From Morinoia aosen (taxonomy: Eukaryota; Arthropoda; Malacostraca; Amphipoda; Talitridae), in assembly GCA_030386875.1 (NCBI GenBank), contig JASJYW010000026.1, forward strand, positions 13,348,246-13,412,245: a DNA stretch of 64,000 nucleotides, in the 5' to 3' direction. Under the pieces are notes generated by a model. The model had not been told where the DNA came from, searched no databases, and was given only the letters and a program-made list of their open reading frames with translations. The position numbers were made by a program, and so were the translations under genes. This document shows positions 1 through 11,600 of the stretch, piece by piece. Each line of letters starts with the position of its first letter. Within the stretch, counting starts at the first letter, position 1.

Positions 1-1515
1 GACATAGGTGGAAAGTGCATATTTAGCCGATTCCACGGTCGACAGAGCAAAAAATGCGTGTTTTGGGCCATTCCTAGGTCGAATGCGGTGAAAATCACGT
101 CGTTTGCTGTTTCCCGTGGCGACATAGGTGGAAAGTGCATATTTAGCCGATTCCACGGTCGACAGAGCTAAAATGCGTGTTATGGGCCATTCCTAGGTCG
201 AACGCGGTGAAAATCACGTCGTTTGCTGTCTCCCGTGGCGACATAGGTGGAAAGTGCATATTTAGCCGATTCCACGGTCGACAGAGCAAAAAATGCGTGT
301 TTTGGGGCCATTCCTAGGTCGAATGCGGTGAAAATCACGTCGTTTGCTGTTTCCCGTGGCGATAGGCGGAAAGTGCATATTTAGCCGATTCCATGGTCGG
401 ACAGAGCTAAAATGCGTGTTTTTGGGCCATTGCTAGGCCGAATGCGGTGAAAATCACGTCGTTTGCTGTTTCCCGTGGCGACATAGGCGAAAAGTGCATA
501 TTTAGCCGATTCCACGGTCGACAGAGCTAAAATGCGTGTTTTGGGGCATTCCTAGGCCGAATGCGGTGAAAATCACGTCGTTTGCTGTTTCCCGTGGCGA
601 CATAGGCGGAAAGTGCATATTTAGCCGATTCCACGGTCGACAGAGCTAAAATGCGTGTTTTGGGCCATTCCTAGGTCGAATTCTGTGAAAATCACGTCGT
701 TTGCTGTTTCCCGTTGCGACATAGGCGGAAGGTGCATATTTAGCCGATTCCACGGTCGACAGAGCTAAAATGGGGGTTTTGGGCCATTCCTAGGTCGAAT
801 GCGGTGAAAATCACGTCGTTTGCTGTTTCCCGTGGCGACATAGGCGGAAAGTGCATATTTAGCCGATTCCACGGTCGACAGAGCTAAAATGCGTGTTTTG
901 GGCCATTCCTAGGTCGAATGCGGTGAAAATTACGTCGTTTGCGGTTTCCCGTGGCGACATAGGTGGAAAGTGCATATTCAGCCGATTCCACGGTCGACAG
1001 AGCTCAAATGCGTGTTTTGGGCCATTCCTAGGTCGAATTCGGTGGAAATCACGTCGTTTGCTGTTTCCCGTGGCGACAAAGGCGGAAAGTGTATATTTAG
1101 CCGATTCCACGTTCGACAGAGCTAAAATGCGTGTTTTGGGCCATTCCTAGGTCGAATGCGGTGAAAATCACGTCGTTTGCTGTTTCCCGTGGCGACATAG
1201 GTGGAAAGTGCATTTTTAGCCGAAGCCACGGTCGACAGAGCTAAAATGCGTGTTTTGGGCCATTCCTAGGCCGAATGCGGTGAAAATCACATCGTTTGCT
1301 GTTTCCGCTGGCGACATAGGTGGAAAGTGCATATTTAGCCGATTCCACGGTCGACAGAGCTAAAATGCGTGTTTTGGGCCATTCCTAGGCCGAATGCGGT
1401 GAAAATCACGTCATTTGCTGTTTCCTGTGGCGACATAGGCGGAAAGTGCATATTTAGCCGATTCCACGGTCGACAGAGCTAAAATGCGTGTTTTTGGCCA
1501 TTCCTAGGCCGAATG
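1..1515. repeat. 119-bp satellite, array A
   Basis: About 12.7 head-to-tail monomers of a 119-bp satellite. Each monomer carries in order gacatagg, gtgcatatttagccg, a SalI site (gtcgac), gcgtgttttgggcc, an AvrII site (cctagg), and cacgtcgtttgctgtttccc. This array is diverged: many monomers have the variants taggtcgaa and ataggtgg, and several differ by one-base indels. It is cut off by the window start and ends inside a monomer where retroelement copy 1 begins. No gene is seen. Open frames here are by-products of the repeat. Confidence 0.97.
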
Positions 1516-2700
1516 TCAGCGTAATTACGTTTCACTTTTTCGACTACCGCAGGCCCTATCCATGTTAGATCTAATTTAAATTTCTTCCCATGATTTTTTA
1601 AAAGAACTCAATCTCCCACGTTAATGTCCTTGTTGCGCCGCTTGAGATTTCTATAGATATTTCGCTCTGTTGTATTGTTTATAATTAAATTTCTAATATT
1701 TTCCACGGTTCGAACGGCTTCTCTAGCTCTAATATTCACTAAATCTAATTCTTCATCAAAATTGTAAATAACTGATTCAAGATTCTCAGACTGGTAGTAT
1801 GCACATGTGTCACGATTGAACATTACAAAGCTTGGTGTTACGCCTAAAGTAGAATTGAGGGAGTTATTCAACGCATTCTCAACCACTTCTAATAATTGAT
1901 CCCACTCAGCCTGAGCTAGAGTGTTTACATACAATTTCAATAGGTTGGTAATTTTCTTATTATTGCGCTCCACAATAGCATTAGAGTGTGGGCTGTAAGC
2001 CAAAACTTCCTTTTATGCAATGGCATGTAATTTTGCAAACTGCTTGAGTGCCACTGATATAAACTCAAGAGCATTATCTGATATGAGCGTCTTCGGAAAA
2101 CCTAAAAGTGAGGAACAATTGCTTAAGCAAGAAATCACGGTTTCTGTATTTCGATTTGAGATTGCATATTAACGACAAAAGCGTGAAAACAAATCAATTA
2201 TAACTAATATATACTTATTCCCATTATCAGTTACTTTAAGTGGCCCTAAAAGATCCATTGAAACAACTTCGAAAGGTTCTTTAGCAATCGGTGCTGTCAA
2301 AATTTTAATTGGAACTGAAGGTCTTGCCTTAATGATTTTACACACCTCGCAATCTTTAACAAATTTCCGCACAATCGTTTTCTCTAATTGATTCCACTAT
2401 TTCAACTTAAATTTGAACAAAGTATGCTTGTAGTCTGTATGATATAAACTATGTATTGCTAAAATTGCTTTATGCATTAAAGAATTAGGAACGACTGCTG
2501 TCAAAATTGTACTCGTTCAATTATCAATTTCTCTACGTCGATAAAGAATATCATTCAGAATTAAAAATTTTTGCAAGTCAGGAATAGTCGAAATGCTGTC
2601 ATGCAGTAAAGCATTCTTAATCTCTATGCAGAAAGCGTCGTCATTCTGCTCGTTGATAAATTCTTTAATCGTCCAAGATATCTCAGACTCTGTCGGTACG
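1516..2700 (-). pseudogene. integrase region of copy 1
   Basis: Fossil integrase of the DDE type. Near 2330-2400 lies the tail of the zinc-binding HHCC domain (CEVCKIIKARPSVP). Near 2240 lies the start of the catalytic core (SMDLLGPLKVTDNGNKYILV). Near 1960-2000 comes the downstream NAIVERNN motif typical of Ty3/gypsy integrases, followed by the C-terminal domain. No chromodomain is visible. The region is broken. Its last part (1516-1620) is closer to copy 2 than to copy 3. Confidence 0.85.
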
Positions 2701-2904
2701 TAATTAATATGCTTGGGACATGAATCTTGTTCTGCGTCACTGTCTTGCGGCGACGGGTCAACCACCCCGCGTCTTGTCATGCGTGCGTTCGTATGTTGTC
2801 CACGTGATCTTGTCTCGGCAACACAAACTTCTGAATCAAATGCGACTTCCAAATCATCACAAGAATTTAGTTCTTTAAGATTTAATTTCTCGTTATTAAT
2901 AGGT

Positions 2905-4200
2905 AATCTGCTTAGATAATCTGCTACAACGTTTTCTTTACCAGGTGGATATTTTACCACCGGGTCAAATGAATGTACATTTATGCACCAGCGCGCCATA
3001 TTGGTGTCCTCAGGCAATTTCTTATTAAAAAGTGGCGCAAGAGGCCTATGGTCGGTATAGACCCGAACAGTATATCCAGTTATTAGATACTTGAAGTATT
3101 TTAACGCTGAATGGATAGCGAAGAATTCTTTTTTGGTAGTAGAATATCTTCGCTGGCTCGAATTCAAATTTTTACTATAATAAGCTATAGGCCTTAGAAT
3201 TTTGTCGCTTGAATCATCCGCTTGCATTAAAACAGCACCAATTCCTGAATTGGAAGCATCAGTAAAAACATGAAAGTCTTTAGTATAGTCGGGATGTCTC
3301 AGAACTGTGTCGGAAGTCAACAACGATTTCATGAAATCAAAGCTTTTTTGACACTTATCTGTCCAAGTATAAGTTACATTTTTTCTCAAAAGGTTGTATG
3401 AAGGGTAAGCCACCTCTGCGAAGTTGGGTAAAAAATTTCGAAAATAGTTCGCTAGACCCAAAAACTGTTGTAATTCCTTAACATTGATCGGCGCTCTGCA
3501 GTCTTGTAATTTTTGTGAATATTTACATTTAATTCCATCTGCGGCGATGATATGGCCCAGATATTCAATCTCCTTCTTGAAGAAATGGCATTTCTCAAGC
3601 TTCAATGATAAATTTCCGGATCGCAGCATCTGAAGAACGCTTTCTATATCCGTTAGATGTTGAATTTTATCTTTTGAAAATACCAAGATGTCATCTAAGA
3701 ATACAAATGCAAGTTTTCCCAAAATGGGTGTAAGAGCAGATGTCATAACTCTCTGGAAAACACCGGGACTGGTTGAAAGTCCGAATGGTACACGGCAAAA
3801 ATGAAATTTACGGTAATTTACGGTAAATGCAGTGTATTTTCTACTCTCTTGTTCCACTTCAATTTGATGGAACGCAGAGCGCAAGTCAAGGTTAGAGAAC
3901 CACGCGTTACCTCCTAACGTCGCTAAAATATCGTCTATGCGGGGAATGGGGTAAGAGTGTTTAATCAGCACCTTATTCAAGGCGCGGAAGTCTATCACGG
4001 GCCGAAGATCTCCTGATTTTTTCTTAACTATAATGACAGGAAAATTAAAATCAGAGGACGACTCCTCTATTATTCCCTGATCGAGCATATCGTTAGTTAT
4101 TCTCATTACCTCTTCTTGGTACTTGTGAGGTATGCGGTAGGGAGCTAAATTTAGTACAGGAGCATCTGCTTTCAACTGAATTTTATGCTTCAAAATATTC
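2905..4200 (-). pseudogene. reverse transcriptase-RNase H region of copy 1
   Basis: Well-preserved fossil RT-RNase H. RT landmarks: LNLAPYRIPHKY near 4150, RPVIDFRALNK near 4000, FCRVPFGLSTSPGVFQRVM near 3750-3810, and the catalytic FLDD at 3690-3701 (Ty3/gypsy often has F/YLDD). The connection has LGLANYFRNFLPNF. RNase H carries FTDASNSGIGAVL near 3240-3280 and TDHRPLAPLF near 3030-3060, and ends near DYLSRL at about 2905. A polar linker with little similarity to known domains precedes RT (about 4250-4950) and another follows RNase H (about 2700-2900). This reads as the least decayed part of the copy. Confidence 0.93.
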
Positions 4201-4949
4201 GTAACTCCTATATTTTCTCCTTCTAGGGTCACTACATCACGGAATTTATTTAACAATTTAACTAAGGGTAATTGTACGTCATCTTCCTTACATGAAATAT
4301 CATTTACCGTCAAGTCACGTCGTAACTCCTGATCTCCACTCTCTGACACACCTACTTCTGCTATTAATTCTGCATTTGCTTTTTCATTAATTCCTAACTC
4401 CTTGTCATCAACAAGAATTTCACCTCCGCCACGCGGATCAGCATCCAACTCAAGTTGTTTATTGACTACCATATCATTCCTTCCGCCACCTGCCAAATTA
4501 ACTTTCATCGTATCTGACCCCGCGACAGAATTTACTACGACATCACTTGCATCTCTGAGCGCTTTTTCCACATTTGTTAAATATACTTCGCTCTCAATAT
4601 CATTAGCTGCTATGACTTCCACATTGCATAGCATGGTATTCTCCGAGAGATACACAGTCTCATCACTTGGATTTAAGATCATAACCGGTACCACACCGTC
4701 CTCATCTATTTGAACAATTGAATCTGCTATCATAGCACCACTATCAAGGCATCTTTTTAGAATCATATATTCTCCGGGGATGGGTTTCTTAAGGAATCCA
4801 TAAACAACATTAACGGAGTTACCAGGCACTTCAGCCTGATTGGAATGCACGATTAATTGCTTCGTACTCATTAACTCGGCCGCCTCAGCCGTCGCTGGAC
4901 TTTGTCCCTTTCTTCTGCAGTCATTCTTTTTTACTCGCCTATTACTCAT

Positions 4950-5643
4950 TTGCGACAGCAATCTCTGACAATAGACAGTCGCTATTCACTATTTTACTCA
5001 TTACTACTTCTCCGCTTAACACAGGTTCCATATTTAAATCACGAAAAGGAATTGAAACATTATCCCAAAGAAGTTTTTTATCTTTAAAGTTAATGACTGC
5101 ATCTTTCAACACGTCTCGACCCAGTATAAGGTCATAGTTGAATTTAGCTTCTTTTCCGATAGGAGCACTGGTTTTAATTACTTTATTAGCGCCGGGAATT
5201 TTAATGGATAATTCAACCTCACCAGTTACGTCACTTTTACCGTTTATGCCTTTTATTCTTAAATGACTTGGTTTTACTTTTTCTCTCAAATTTTTAACCT
5301 GCCTGTAACTGATAAGACATTTCTCTGAGCCACTATCTAGCAAGGCACTTAAATACTGGTCATTATTTTTAATTATGATGGTCGGTTTGTTGCAATCTTT
5401 GAATGTGACTAATCCAGCATTTTTATTAACATTTTTTACAACGCTTACCGAAAAATAGGACTCGACTGTCTTGCCTTTGTAATGATCATTCTGAAGTTCT
5501 TCGTCTTGCAACAAATTATATCTATTCTTACACTTAAATAAGGGGTCAACGTACGATTTGGTTATTTCGGAGGTATCTGGAATTTCTGCCACGGACGCAA
5601 TATTAACGAGGTCGCCGCTCACCTCGGGCTCACTTTGTTTCAA
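4950..5643 (-). pseudogene. retropepsin (aspartic protease) region of copy 1
   Basis: Fossil retroviral-type aspartic protease. The active-site motif LLDSGSEKC lies near 5330-5355, and the second conserved segment LILGRDVL, typical of Ty3/gypsy retropepsins, near 5105-5130. A hydrophilic stretch lies upstream (about 5480-5640). It sits between gag and RT, the standard family order, and would release the Gag-Pol products. Confidence 0.88.
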
Positions 5644-5663
5644 ATCCCCCTTACTACCTTCAC

Positions 5664-7127
5664 CTAGTTTAAAAAATCACTTGACTCGCTTTCCGCCCAA
5701 TGGACCTCACTCTTTCCGCGCGTTGCGCCACCTCTACCGCGCAAATACGCCTTGTAATTTCGGATCTTTGCACCTGATGCCCTGCAATTTTTCACTACAT
5801 GAGTTCCGCCGCACGCGAAACATCCAAGCGGAAACTGACCTCTTTGAGATCTGCACTCAAAGTGCCCTACCATTGAACATGACTGACAGTAAGGAAACCC
5901 TGCCTTCTTCGTTCCTGAATTTCCTCCTGAATTTCCTGAATTTCCTGCAAATTGTACAGAACCAGAACTACCGCTGTCTGAACTTACCATGTTACATTCC
6001 AAATTACCATTACTTCTATCACCTACATAACTGTTTAACTCTCGTCCTCTACTCCGGGGATTTTTTAGCCAAGGTCTAGGAACAATCCTTCTCATCCCTG
6101 GTCGGTAACTCCTACGGTAACCTCCTACACTTCCGTAGAACACCTCACTCTCCGGAAACTGCTCTGCGGCCTCAAAGCCTTCATCAAAATCACTCTTTAC
6201 TTCACCTAGGTAACTCTCATGTTCGTACCTGACTTGGTATTTTTGCGCTAGGATCTTTTTATTCTCTGACTGACCTCGCACTGCGGCAATTAATTTAGCT
6301 AACAGCTCCTCCGCTGTGCTGAATTGCGTCTCAAAGATTTTCCTAGCAAAAGACTCATCAAGAAGAGGACCGAATATAGCCAAAGCTAAACTGTACGACA
6401 CACTGTCGCCCACAAATTTTTTCAACTCTGCCTGCGTCGTGCAGTTCTGGAAATACGCATGTCTCTGACAACCTAGTGAGGTTGAATTTAACATACTCTC
6501 AGTCAGCTTCCTTATCTTCGAAAATGCCGTAACAAATTGTGCCGCTAGCGCATTATTTTTCACTAAACTCAATTCATTCAAGTCACAAGCTAAAGCATGA
6601 ATACTTTTTTCACCACGAGAAACGTAAATATCTTCAAGAATCTGAACTACTTGATCGAAAGTATAGTTTAGGTCAGCATTCACGAGTTTCGTCACTACGG
6701 CGTTAAAGTCTCCAACATTTTTGTTTGCAGAGCAAACTAGAAATTCCTTACGTCTTTCATCACTGGTAGCATCTGGTAGTAACGTTAGATATGCCTTCAG
6801 GTTTTGGATATGGGTCGGGAATGTCTTATTTTCTAGGAACTCTCAATCATGGACCCTTCGTCTTCCCCTAAAAATAGGTAGCTCTGCATTCGTCATTATT
6901 GTTCCGACAGTAGGTACATTTATATTTGCAGCAATGTCACGTGCAAGTTGCGTCGTGTTTACACTACTAGGTCCAGCACTAGTACTTGGTCCAGCGGTCG
7001 CTGTGGTAGGAGTCGTCATTTTGCTAACTGTCGCACTAGTCACTCTGGGGGTACTCACTCGTCCGTATCTAGTTACAGTAGGGTCTGTCCGTATTATCTC
7101 GTCCTCACTATCAGAATAATCAGACAT
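5664..7127 (-). pseudogene. gag region of copy 1
   Basis: Fossil gag, starting at the ATG at 7125-7127 (MSDYSDSEDEIIRT). A Ser/Thr/Pro-rich N-terminal part is followed by a predicted capsid-like helical region. Then comes an Arg/Gly-rich stretch, an Asn-Ser-Gly run (GNSGNSGGNSG), and two Cys/His knuckles near 5750-5880: CQSCSMVGHFEC and CFACGGTHVVKNC. The second has CX2CX3HX4C spacing, one residue short of the canonical retroviral CX2CX4HX4C. The region is broken. Copy 2 has the same gag in near-identical form. Confidence 0.88.
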
Positions 7128-8458
7128 TAATCAATCCTATTTCCTCAACCAAATCAAAAATTTTCCTATTCGCAAAAAAAAACGTCAAAACTCAAAATCA
7201 ATAAAAGATCAATCAAAAATTAATGCATCACTTCGTAAAACAAAATAAAAATTATTGCGACTAAATTCAATCAATACACAGAAAAATTAAAATAGTTGTA
7301 CACGTAAAATAATCACAGCAATTATATCAATACTTAATCACCAATACTTTCAATACGAGCAATAATTAGCTTCCCTACTCACAAAAATTAAACTTTGTAA
7401 GCACCACAATCAAAATTTATTCTTGGTGTTTGAACAATAATATCGTGCGCTGTGCACGCGACTTCTGCAGCTCACGACAAAAATCAGAAAAAAAAAATTT
7501 GCTGCTTCGCAGCACCACAGAATTTCAGCTAGAAATTTATCGAATTTAAAGTTTCAGAAATCAAAATAAAAGTCTTCTAAACACTTCCACTAACTCTCTT
7601 ATTCAATTACGGTTAAAATTTACACTTACGACAGTAATTGAAGGTAAACTGGAGGTAAAAACAGCTAATCCAACGCGGTTCGCAGATGCGCCTTCTAACA
7701 CTGGCTTAACGCTACTGACTGCCTGCCAGTTGCCACAGCACTCTGCAGCGCGCTACCGGGGCACGGCAAAAAAATAATCCGTGGCATTAAGTGCAACAAA
7801 GAGATACCCGCTTGGAGACAAAGCTCGCTTACACCCAGAAACAGAAAAGTTCCTTAAAAAACTTAACTGAGAACAAGGATGACAGCTGCAGCACACGTCT
7901 TGCGGATGATGAAGGGATGATTGATGTGCAGACAATGATGTTGCACGATGATAGTGGCGTATACTGTGCACCACGTTGATGTGTTGATACTTTAAAATGT
8001 TAGTACGTGTCACTCCACTAGAACAGTTTTCGACACAATTTACACTGGAACAGTTATTAACACGGTCGCAGTAAAGTATCGCAACACTAGCTAAACTGTT
8101 TGTAGCACTTGCAGATTGTTTTTTTCACTGAATGTTTAAACGCTGGGAAAACGGCAATTTTCACTTCGAAGACTAACTCGATGTCGTCGCCTGCTTCATA
8201 TATTAAAACTCTTGTTCGTAGCGGTGAATTGTGGTGTAACAAAATACTTATTTGGCTGTAGGCTTCCTGTAGTATAGCTATTGGTACGACTGATTCCAAA
8301 CACAATGGTAGTTTTCTTGCGGCTGCCACAGTTGATTGTTCCCGCCGGTACACATCGAAAAATTTATACTGTTCGAAAATGTCAGTACTGGACACTTGAT
8401 ATCCACTTAACACTTATGCGAACGTGAGTTCAGGTAACCACAGACTGTGCCACCACTA
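7128..8458 (-). other. leader of copy 1, with candidate primer-binding site
   Basis: About 1.33 kb between the 5' LTR and gag, long for this family. Just inside the LTR, after three bases (tag on the minus strand), comes tggtggcacagtctgtgg (8439-8456), a candidate tRNA primer-binding site because it begins with TGG. The tRNA was not identified. The rest holds the conserved leader frame and a second short open stretch at 7753-8013 that is also similar in copy 2 (shared TRTNILKYQHINVV). Confidence 0.7.
8087..8413 (-). pseudogene. conserved leader frame of copy 1, unknown function
   Basis: Open stretch of 108 codons in the leader. It begins MLSGYQVSSTDIFEQYKF and contains AILQEAYSQISILLHHNS followed by PLRTRVLIYEAGDDIELVFE. 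Copy 2 carries the same frame in the same place, so it belongs to the family. I do not recognise it with confidence. The pattern of a helix, then HxxPLRTR, then a beta-like run loosely recalls the N-terminal part of condensation/acyltransferase-like domains, where 'H..LRT' follows an amphipathic helix. That is inference from pattern only. No signal peptide or membrane segment is seen. Confidence 0.45.
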
Positions 8459-8508
8459 TATGCGACCTACGCGGGCAGAGGGAAACTCAGAGTGAAGTCT
8501 TCGCGGGT

Positions 8509-8514
8509 TTTATT
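8509..8514 (-). terminator. polyadenylation signal in LTR of copy 1
   Basis: AATAAA on the minus strand, about 107 bases into the LTR. It is conserved at the same place in all four LTRs of the window. Confidence 0.6.
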
Positions 8515-8576
8515 GTCAGATGGTGGTAGCAGGGTGGACAGAAGACGAATGAGCAACTAAGCCTCGACAATTACGG

Positions 8577-8584
8577 CTTTTATA
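8577..8584 (-). promoter_or_regulatory. TATA box in LTR of copy 1
   Basis: TATAAAAG on the minus strand, about 37 bases inside the LTR start. It lies at the same place as tataaaa in the 3' LTR of copy 2. Confidence 0.65.
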
Positions 8585-8620
8585 GACGCGGTACCGAATA
8601 CAGATATACGTGCCCGTATA

Positions 8621-11600
8621 CATATTTAGCCGATTCCACGGTCGACAGAGCTAAAATGCGTGTTTTGGGCATTCCTAGGTCGAACGCGGTGAAAATCACG
8701 TCGTTTGCTGTTTCCCCGTGGCGACATAGGTGGAAAGTGCATATTTAGCCGATTCCACGGTCGACAGAGCTAAAATGCATGTTTTGGGCCATTCCTAGGC
8801 CGAATGCGGTGAAAATCACGTCGTTTGCTGTTTCCCGTGGCGACATAGGCGGAAAGTGCATATTTAGCCGATTCCACGGTCGACAGAGCTAAAATGCGTG
8901 TTTTGGGCTATTCCTAGGCCGAATGCGGTGAAAATCACGTCGTTTGCCGTTTCCCGTGGCGACACAGGCGGAAAGTGCTATTTAGCCGATTCCACGGTCG
9001 ACAGAGCTAAAATGCGTGTTTTGGGGCCATTCCTAGGCCGAATGCGGTGAAATCACGTCGTTTGCTGTTTCCCGTGGCGACATAGGCGGAAAGTGCATAT
9101 TTAGCCGATTTCCACGGTCGACAGAGCTTAAATGCGTGTTTTGGGCCATTCCTAGGCCGAATGCGGTGAAAATCACGTCGTTTGCTGTTTCCCGTGGCGA
9201 CATAGGCGGAAAGTGCATATTTAGCCGATTCCCACGGTCGACAGAGCTAAAAATGCGTGTTTTGGGCCATTCCTAGGCCGAATGAGGTGAAAATCACGTC
9301 ATTTGCTGTTTCCCGTGGGCGACATAGGCGGTAAGTGCATATTTATCCGATTCCACGGTCGACTGAGCTAAAATGCGTGTTTTGGGCCATTCCTAGGTCG
9401 AATGCGGTAAAAATCACGTCGTTTGCTGTTTCCCGTGGCGACATAGGCGGAAAGTGCATATTTAGCCGATTCCACGGTCGACAGAGTTAAAATGCGTGTT
9501 TTTGGGCCATTCCTAGGCCGAATGCGGTGAAAATCACGTCGTTTGCTGTTTCCCGTGGCGACATAGGAGGAAAGTGCATATTTAGCCGATTCCACGGTCG
9601 ACAGAGCTAAAATGCGTGTTTTGGGCCATTCCTAGGTCGAATGCGGTGAAAATCACGTCGTTTGCTGTTTCCCGTGGCGACATAGGTGGAAATTGCATAT
9701 TTAGCCGATTCCACGTTCGACAGAGCTAAAATGCGTGTTTTGAACCATTCCTAGGCCGAATGCGGTGAAAAATCACGTCGTTTGCTGTTTTTCCCCTGGC
9801 GACATAGGCGGAAAGTGCATATTTAGCCGATTCCACGGTCGACAGAGCTAAAAATGCGTGTTTTGGGCCATTCCTAGGCCGAATGCAGTGAAAATCACGT
9901 CGTTTTGCTGTTTCCCTTGGCGACATAGGCGGTAAGTGCATATTAATCCGATTCCACGGTCGACAGAGCGAAAATGCGTGTTTTGGGCCATTCCTAGGTC
10001 GAATGGCGGTGAAAATCACGTCGTTTGCTGTTTCCCGTGGCGACATAGGCGGAAAGTGCATATTTAGCCGATTCCACGGTCGACAGAGCTATAATGCGTG
10101 TTTTGGGCCATTCCTAGGCCGAATGCGATGAAAATCACGTGGTTTGCTGTTTCCCGTGGCGACATAGGCGGAAAGTGCATATTTAGCCGATTCCCACGGT
10201 CGACAGAACTAAAATGCGTGTTTTGGGCCATTCCTAGGCCGAATGCGGTGAAATCACGTCGTTTGCTGTTTCCCGAGGCGACATAGGTGGAAAGTGCATA
10301 TATAGCCGATTCCACGTTCGACAGAGCTAAAATGCGTGTTTTGGGGCCATTCCTAGGTCGAATGCGGTGAAAATCACGGCGTTTGCTGTTTCCCGTGGCG
10401 ACATAGGTGGAAAGTGCATATTTAGCCGATTCCACGGACGACAGAGCAAAAATGTTTTTTTTTTGGCCATTCCTAGGTCGAATGCGGTGAAAATCACGTC
10501 GTTTGCTGTTTCCCGTGGCGACATAGGCGGAAAGTGCATATTTAGCCGATTCCACGGTCGACAGAGCTAAAATGTGTGCTTTAGGCCATTCCTAGGTCGA
10601 ATGCGGTGAAAAACACGTCGTTTGCTGTTTCCCGTGGCGACATAGGTGGAAAGTGCATATTTAGCTGATTTCCACGGTCGACTGAGCTAAAATGCGTGTT
10701 TTGGGCCATTCCTAGGTCGAATGCGGTGAAAATCACGTCGTTTGCTGTTTCCCGTGGCGATATAGGCGGAAAGTGCATATTTAGCCGATTCCACGGTCGA
10801 CAGAGCTAAAATGCGTGTTTTTGGGCCATTCCTAGGCCGAATGCGGTGAAAATCACGTCGCTTGCTGTTTCCCGTGGCGACATAGGCGGAAAGTGCATAT
10901 ATAGCCGATTCCAAGGTCGACAGAGCTAAAATGCGTGTTTTGGGCAATTCCTAGGCCGAATGCGGTGAAAATCACGTCGTTTGCTGTTTCCCGTGGCGAC
11001 ATAGGCGGAAAGTGCATATTTAGCCGATTCCACGGTCGACAGAGCTAAAATGCGTGTTTTGGGCCATTCCTAGGTCGAACGCGGTGAAAATCACGTCGTT
11101 TGCTGTTTCCCGTGGCGACATAGGTGGAAAGTGCACATTTAGCCGATTCCACGGTCGACAGAGCTAAAATGCGTGTTTTGGGCCATTCCTAGGCCGAATG
11201 CGGTGAAAATCACGTCGTTTGCTGTTTCCCGTGGCGACATAGGGCGGAAAGTGCATATTTAGCCGATTCCACGGTCGACAGAGCTAAAATGCGGGTTTTG
11301 GGCCATTTCTAGGGCCGAATTCGGTGAAAATCACGTCGTTTGCTGTTTCCCGTGGCGACATAGGCGGAAAGTGCATATTTAGCCGATTCCACGGTCGACA
11401 GAGCTAAAATGCGTGTTTTGGGCCATTCCTAGGCCGAATGCGGTGGAAATCACGTCGTTTGCTGTTTCCCGTGGCGACTTAGGCGGAAGGTGCATATTTA
11501 GCCGATTCCACGGTCGAAAGAGCTAAAATGCGTGTTTTGGGCCATTCCTTGGTCGAATGCGGTGAAAATCACGTCGCTTGCTGTTTCCCGTGGCGACATA

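Larger units (their letters stand above)
1516..8620 (-). mobile_element. Ty3/gypsy LTR retroelement, copy 1 (incomplete, broken)
   Basis: Fossil copy on the minus strand, about 7.1 kb. Reading from its 5' end at 8620 it holds a 5' LTR, a long leader, gag, protease, reverse transcriptase, RNase H and most of integrase. The 3' region and 3' LTR seen in copy 2 are not present. The order PR-RT-RH-IN and the RT motifs place it in Ty3/gypsy. The frames carry about five interruptions. Its LTR and leader closely resemble those of copy 2. With no second LTR, age cannot be estimated from LTR divergence; the coding decay suggests it is not recent. Confidence 0.93.
8459..8620 (-). repeat. 5' LTR of copy 1 (162 bp)
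   Basis: Matches the LTRs of copy 2 with about half a dozen differences. On the minus strand it begins tatacgggcacg and ends aggtcgcata. It abuts satellite at 8621 (catatttagccg). It contains TATAAAAG and AATAAA. The ends are TAT...ATA rather than TG...CA. Confidence 0.92.

Noticed and set aside
2713-2919. Plus-strand open stretches inside copies 1 and 3 (2713-2919, 4402-4713, 62573-62779).
   Set aside because: They are antisense shadows of the conserved pol region and show no features of their own.
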